NCBI RefSeq assembly: GCF_025961315.1
Contig: NZ_JAOQNK010000001.1
Coordinates: 124,001 to 188,000 of the forward strand
Length of the DNA: 64,000 bases
Origin: Sphingobacterium kitahiroshimense
Lineage (GTDB): Bacteria; Bacteroidota; Bacteroidia; Sphingobacteriales; Sphingobacteriaceae
Direction of reading: 5' to 3'
How positions within the stretch are numbered: the first letter of the stretch is position 1; each line of letters starts with the position of its first letter. The translations under genes were made by a program, and so were the position numbers. The notes beneath the pieces are model-generated. The model had not been told where the DNA came from and made no database searches. It saw only the letters and a list, made by a program, of their open reading frames with translations. Of the stretch, positions 62,173-64,000 are shown piece after piece.

Positions 62173-64000
62173 ATGAAGTATCTCGCAGTCCTTTATTTTT
62201 TCGTTTTTTTTATAACACCCATTTCATTACGGGCACAAAATTTATTGGGATTACCGCTGGTCAATAACTATAATAAAACCGTGTATGGCGGAGGTAGCCG
62301 GACTTGGGATATTAAACAAGATAGCAGGGGCATCCTATATTTTGGAAACAGTGAAGGGCTGATTACTTTTGATGGCCGGTACTGGAAATCGTATGCATTG
62401 CCCAACCATACCATTATCCGTTCGTTATGGATTGATCAGCATGATCGGATCTATGTGGGCGGTCAGGGAGATTTCGGTTACTTCGAACCAGCCGAGCAGG
62501 GTGGTCTGAGGTATACATCACTGAAAGCCCTGATTCCGGAAGAATACCGCAATTTTGCTGACATCTGGAATACGCTGTCTTTTGGGCAGTCTGTTTTCTT
62601 TAGAGCGACGAATGTCATTTTTGAACTCAAAGGGCAAAAAATAGCGGTACATCCCGCCGCTGCGGAATGGTATTTTATGGGCAAGGTGGGTGAATCGCTC
62701 TTTGCGCAAGATAAAAAAAATGGCTTATTAGTCTACCGGAATAACCACTGGTCACCCGTGCTGGCAACGTTGCCTTACCGCGAAATGAAAATCGCATCAA
62801 TGCTTCCGCTTGGTAAAGAGCGGATCGTGGTATCTACTTTAAATAACCAGAACTACTTATTGAAGGACAGGGTGTTATTACAGTTGAATAAGGAGCACTG
62901 GGATGATAGCTATACGCCATCTGCCGCACGTATCGATGACTCCACCTTCGTTGTCGGCAATGCAAAAGAGGGCTGTCATATCCGTGATCGCGATGGGAAA
63001 ACGATTCAACGCATCGGTATTCGGGAAGGTTTGGTGAACAAGAATATTTCAGCGGTATTTGTGGACCAGCAAAAAAATATCTGGGTGGCCAGTGACAATG
63101 GGATTTCGGTGATTTCGTACGGATCTGCGGTACGGTATCTGCGTCCCAATCTTGAAAATGAGGTGACTGGGCTATCGTCGCTGATCTTTGATCATAAGCT
63201 TTATTTATCTTCATCCAACGGGGTATATGTGGCACCTATCAGCAAAGGGCTGAAAGATCAGAGCCGTTCGTTGAGTTCTTTTTCACTTTTTCCGAAAAGT
63301 GATGGTGGCGAGGCCTGGTTGCTCGAAGAACTGAACGGACGCTTATTACTGGGGCACAATAAAGGATTGTTTCAGATTCAGGATCAAGCTTTACTGCCGT
63401 TGTCCAATCGGACAGGTACCTGGAATGTACTGCCATTGAATTCCGTTTATCCGGTAAATCAGGCTCTGGTGGGTACTTATCAGGGTTTAGAGCTGTTAAA
63501 TTATCAAAACGGTATTTTTCAGTCCGGCGGTCAGTTGCGCGGGTTTGTGGATTCATATCGCTTTTTAGAATTGGACGAGAAGAAAACGATTTGGGCCTCG
63601 CATCCTTATCGTGGCATTTACCGCATACGCTTGGCGGCAGACCGTCATGCATATGATGCTGTTCTATTAACGAAGAAGAATGGTTTACCGTCAGACTATC
63701 AGAATTTTGTGTTCAAGATTAAGGATCAGATCGTTTTTGCCACAGAAAAGGGGCTGTACACCTACGATTATACCAAAAATGCGTTTGTCAAGTCTGCTGA
63801 TTATAAGGAATTTGATGGTCTGACGATCCGCTATCTAAAGGAGGATAAAGAGGGCAATATCTGGTACTGTACAGATAAATACGTCGGGGTCGCACAATTT
63901 GATACAAAAAATAAGAGCTATCAGCTTATCAAATTTCCAGAAATTGAAGGCATGAATACTTCGGGATTTGATCATATCAATACCTATGATAAAAACAACA
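62173..64000 (+). CDS. Two-component-propeller sensor protein, N-terminal part (3' end beyond window)
   Basis: The frame is open for 609 codons from ATG 62173 to the window end. A signal peptide (1-22; VFFITPISLRA|Q) is followed by LGLPLVNNYNKTVYGG and a beta-propeller with regularly spaced units: RTWDIKQDSRGILYFGNSEGLITFDG (in pieces), DQQKNIWVASDNGISV, EDKEGNIWYCTDKYVGVAQ. These are regulator-propeller repeats of Bacteroidota sensors, either hybrid histidine kinases or triple-tyrosine/LuxR proteins; the missing C-terminus decides which. Divergent from the beta-glucan operon, it is the likely sensor for its glycan. Confidence 0.85.
   Translation, partial: MKYLAVLYFFVFFITPISLRAQNLLGLPLVNNYNKTVYGGGSRTWDIKQDSRGILYFGNSEGLITFDGRYWKSYALPNHTIIRSLWIDQHDRIYVGGQGDFGYFEPAEQGGLRYTSLKALIPEEYRNFADIWNTLSFGQSVFFRATNVIFELKGQKIAVHPAAAEWYFMGKVGESLFAQDKKNGLLVYRNNHWSPVLATLPYREMKIASMLPLGKERIVVSTLNNQNYLLKDRVLLQLNKEHWDDSYTPSAARIDDSTFVVGNAKEGCHIRDRDGKTIQRIGIREGLVNKNISAVFVDQQKNIWVASDNGISVISYGSAVRYLRPNLENEVTGLSSLIFDHKLYLSSSNGVYVAPISKGLKDQSRSLSSFSLFPKSDGGEAWLLEELNGRLLLGHNKGLFQIQDQALLPLSNRTGTWNVLPLNSVYPVNQALVGTYQGLELLNYQNGIFQSGGQLRGFVDSYRFLELDEKKTIWASHPYRGIYRIRLAADRHAYDAVLLTKKNGLPSDYQNFVFKIKDQIVFATEKGLYTYDYTKNAFVKSADYKEFDGLTIRYLKEDKEGNIWYCTDKYVGVAQFDTKNKSYQLIKFPEIEGMNTSGFDHINTYDKNN

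Noticed and set aside
1-64000. Integrase, transposase or conjugation genes
   Set aside because: None is present. The excisionase-like HTH at 8836 and the repeats hint at mobile DNA, but no enzyme proves it.

Overview
The window comes from a low-GC member of the Bacteroidota, most like a Sphingobacterium or Pedobacter relative (Sphingobacteriaceae). The evidence is two SusC/SusD outer-membrane pairs, a beta-glucan utilisation locus, many SPII lipoproteins, DUF4468-type secreted proteins, AraC regulators with membrane sensor halves, TAnnTTTG-type promoter boxes and an absence of Shine-Dalgarno signals. No rRNA, tRNA, CRISPR array, integrase or transposase was found.

Layout. 1-5.0 kb: the 3' part of a SusC gene, then SusD and a TlpA-like thioredoxin protein in one operon. 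5.1-9.2 kb: small decayed exported-peptide genes, a Crp-type regulator, and two divergent unknown genes around a perfect 20-bp palindrome. 9.3-18.8 kb: an accessory stretch of small unrelated genes and gene fragments. It holds MORN-like, repeat and LRR proteins, a two-gene operon with a cholesterol-dependent-cytolysin-like protein that lacks the membrane-binding domain 4, two polyamine-type acetyltransferases followed by a truncated EamA exporter, a PfkB kinase and a DUF4468 protein. 18.8-22.5 kb: a NarL-type two-component system, a membrane protein, a lipoprotein and a GESH-motif protein. 22.5-36.1 kb: a six-gene, one-strand operon encoding a 2539-residue protein with LysM-like segments, a 1185-residue protein, two small paralogous proteins and two double-domain beta-sandwich proteins. 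I cannot assign a function to it, and it is the best candidate here for an undescribed system. 36.5-46 kb: two OmpA lipoproteins, a DJ-1/NTF2 fusion, an MFS exporter with a divergent AraC regulator, a phosphoesterase and a nucleotidyltransferase. 46-54.1 kb: redox housekeeping (RidA, two SDRs, an F420-dependent-NADP-reductase-like protein, two flavin monooxygenases) with Crp, AraC and HxlR regulators. 54.2-64 kb: a secreted phosphoesterase, then a beta-glucan PUL (SusC, SusD, a GH-A/GH16 bicatalytic enzyme) with a divergent propeller sensor that runs off the window.

A recurrent theme is gene tails copied away from their genes. The 3' end of the DUF4468 gene is present three times (17.5, 18.6 and 36.3 kb, same orientation) and so brackets the giant operon. 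The 3' end of an AraC gene reappears at 44.2 kb with 83 identical bases. A tail of an F420-reductase-like gene lies at 47.2 kb. A fragment of the 10-kb repeat gene lies at 15.5 kb. Together with the truncated EamA gene these mark the window as a site of repeated insertion, deletion or recombination.
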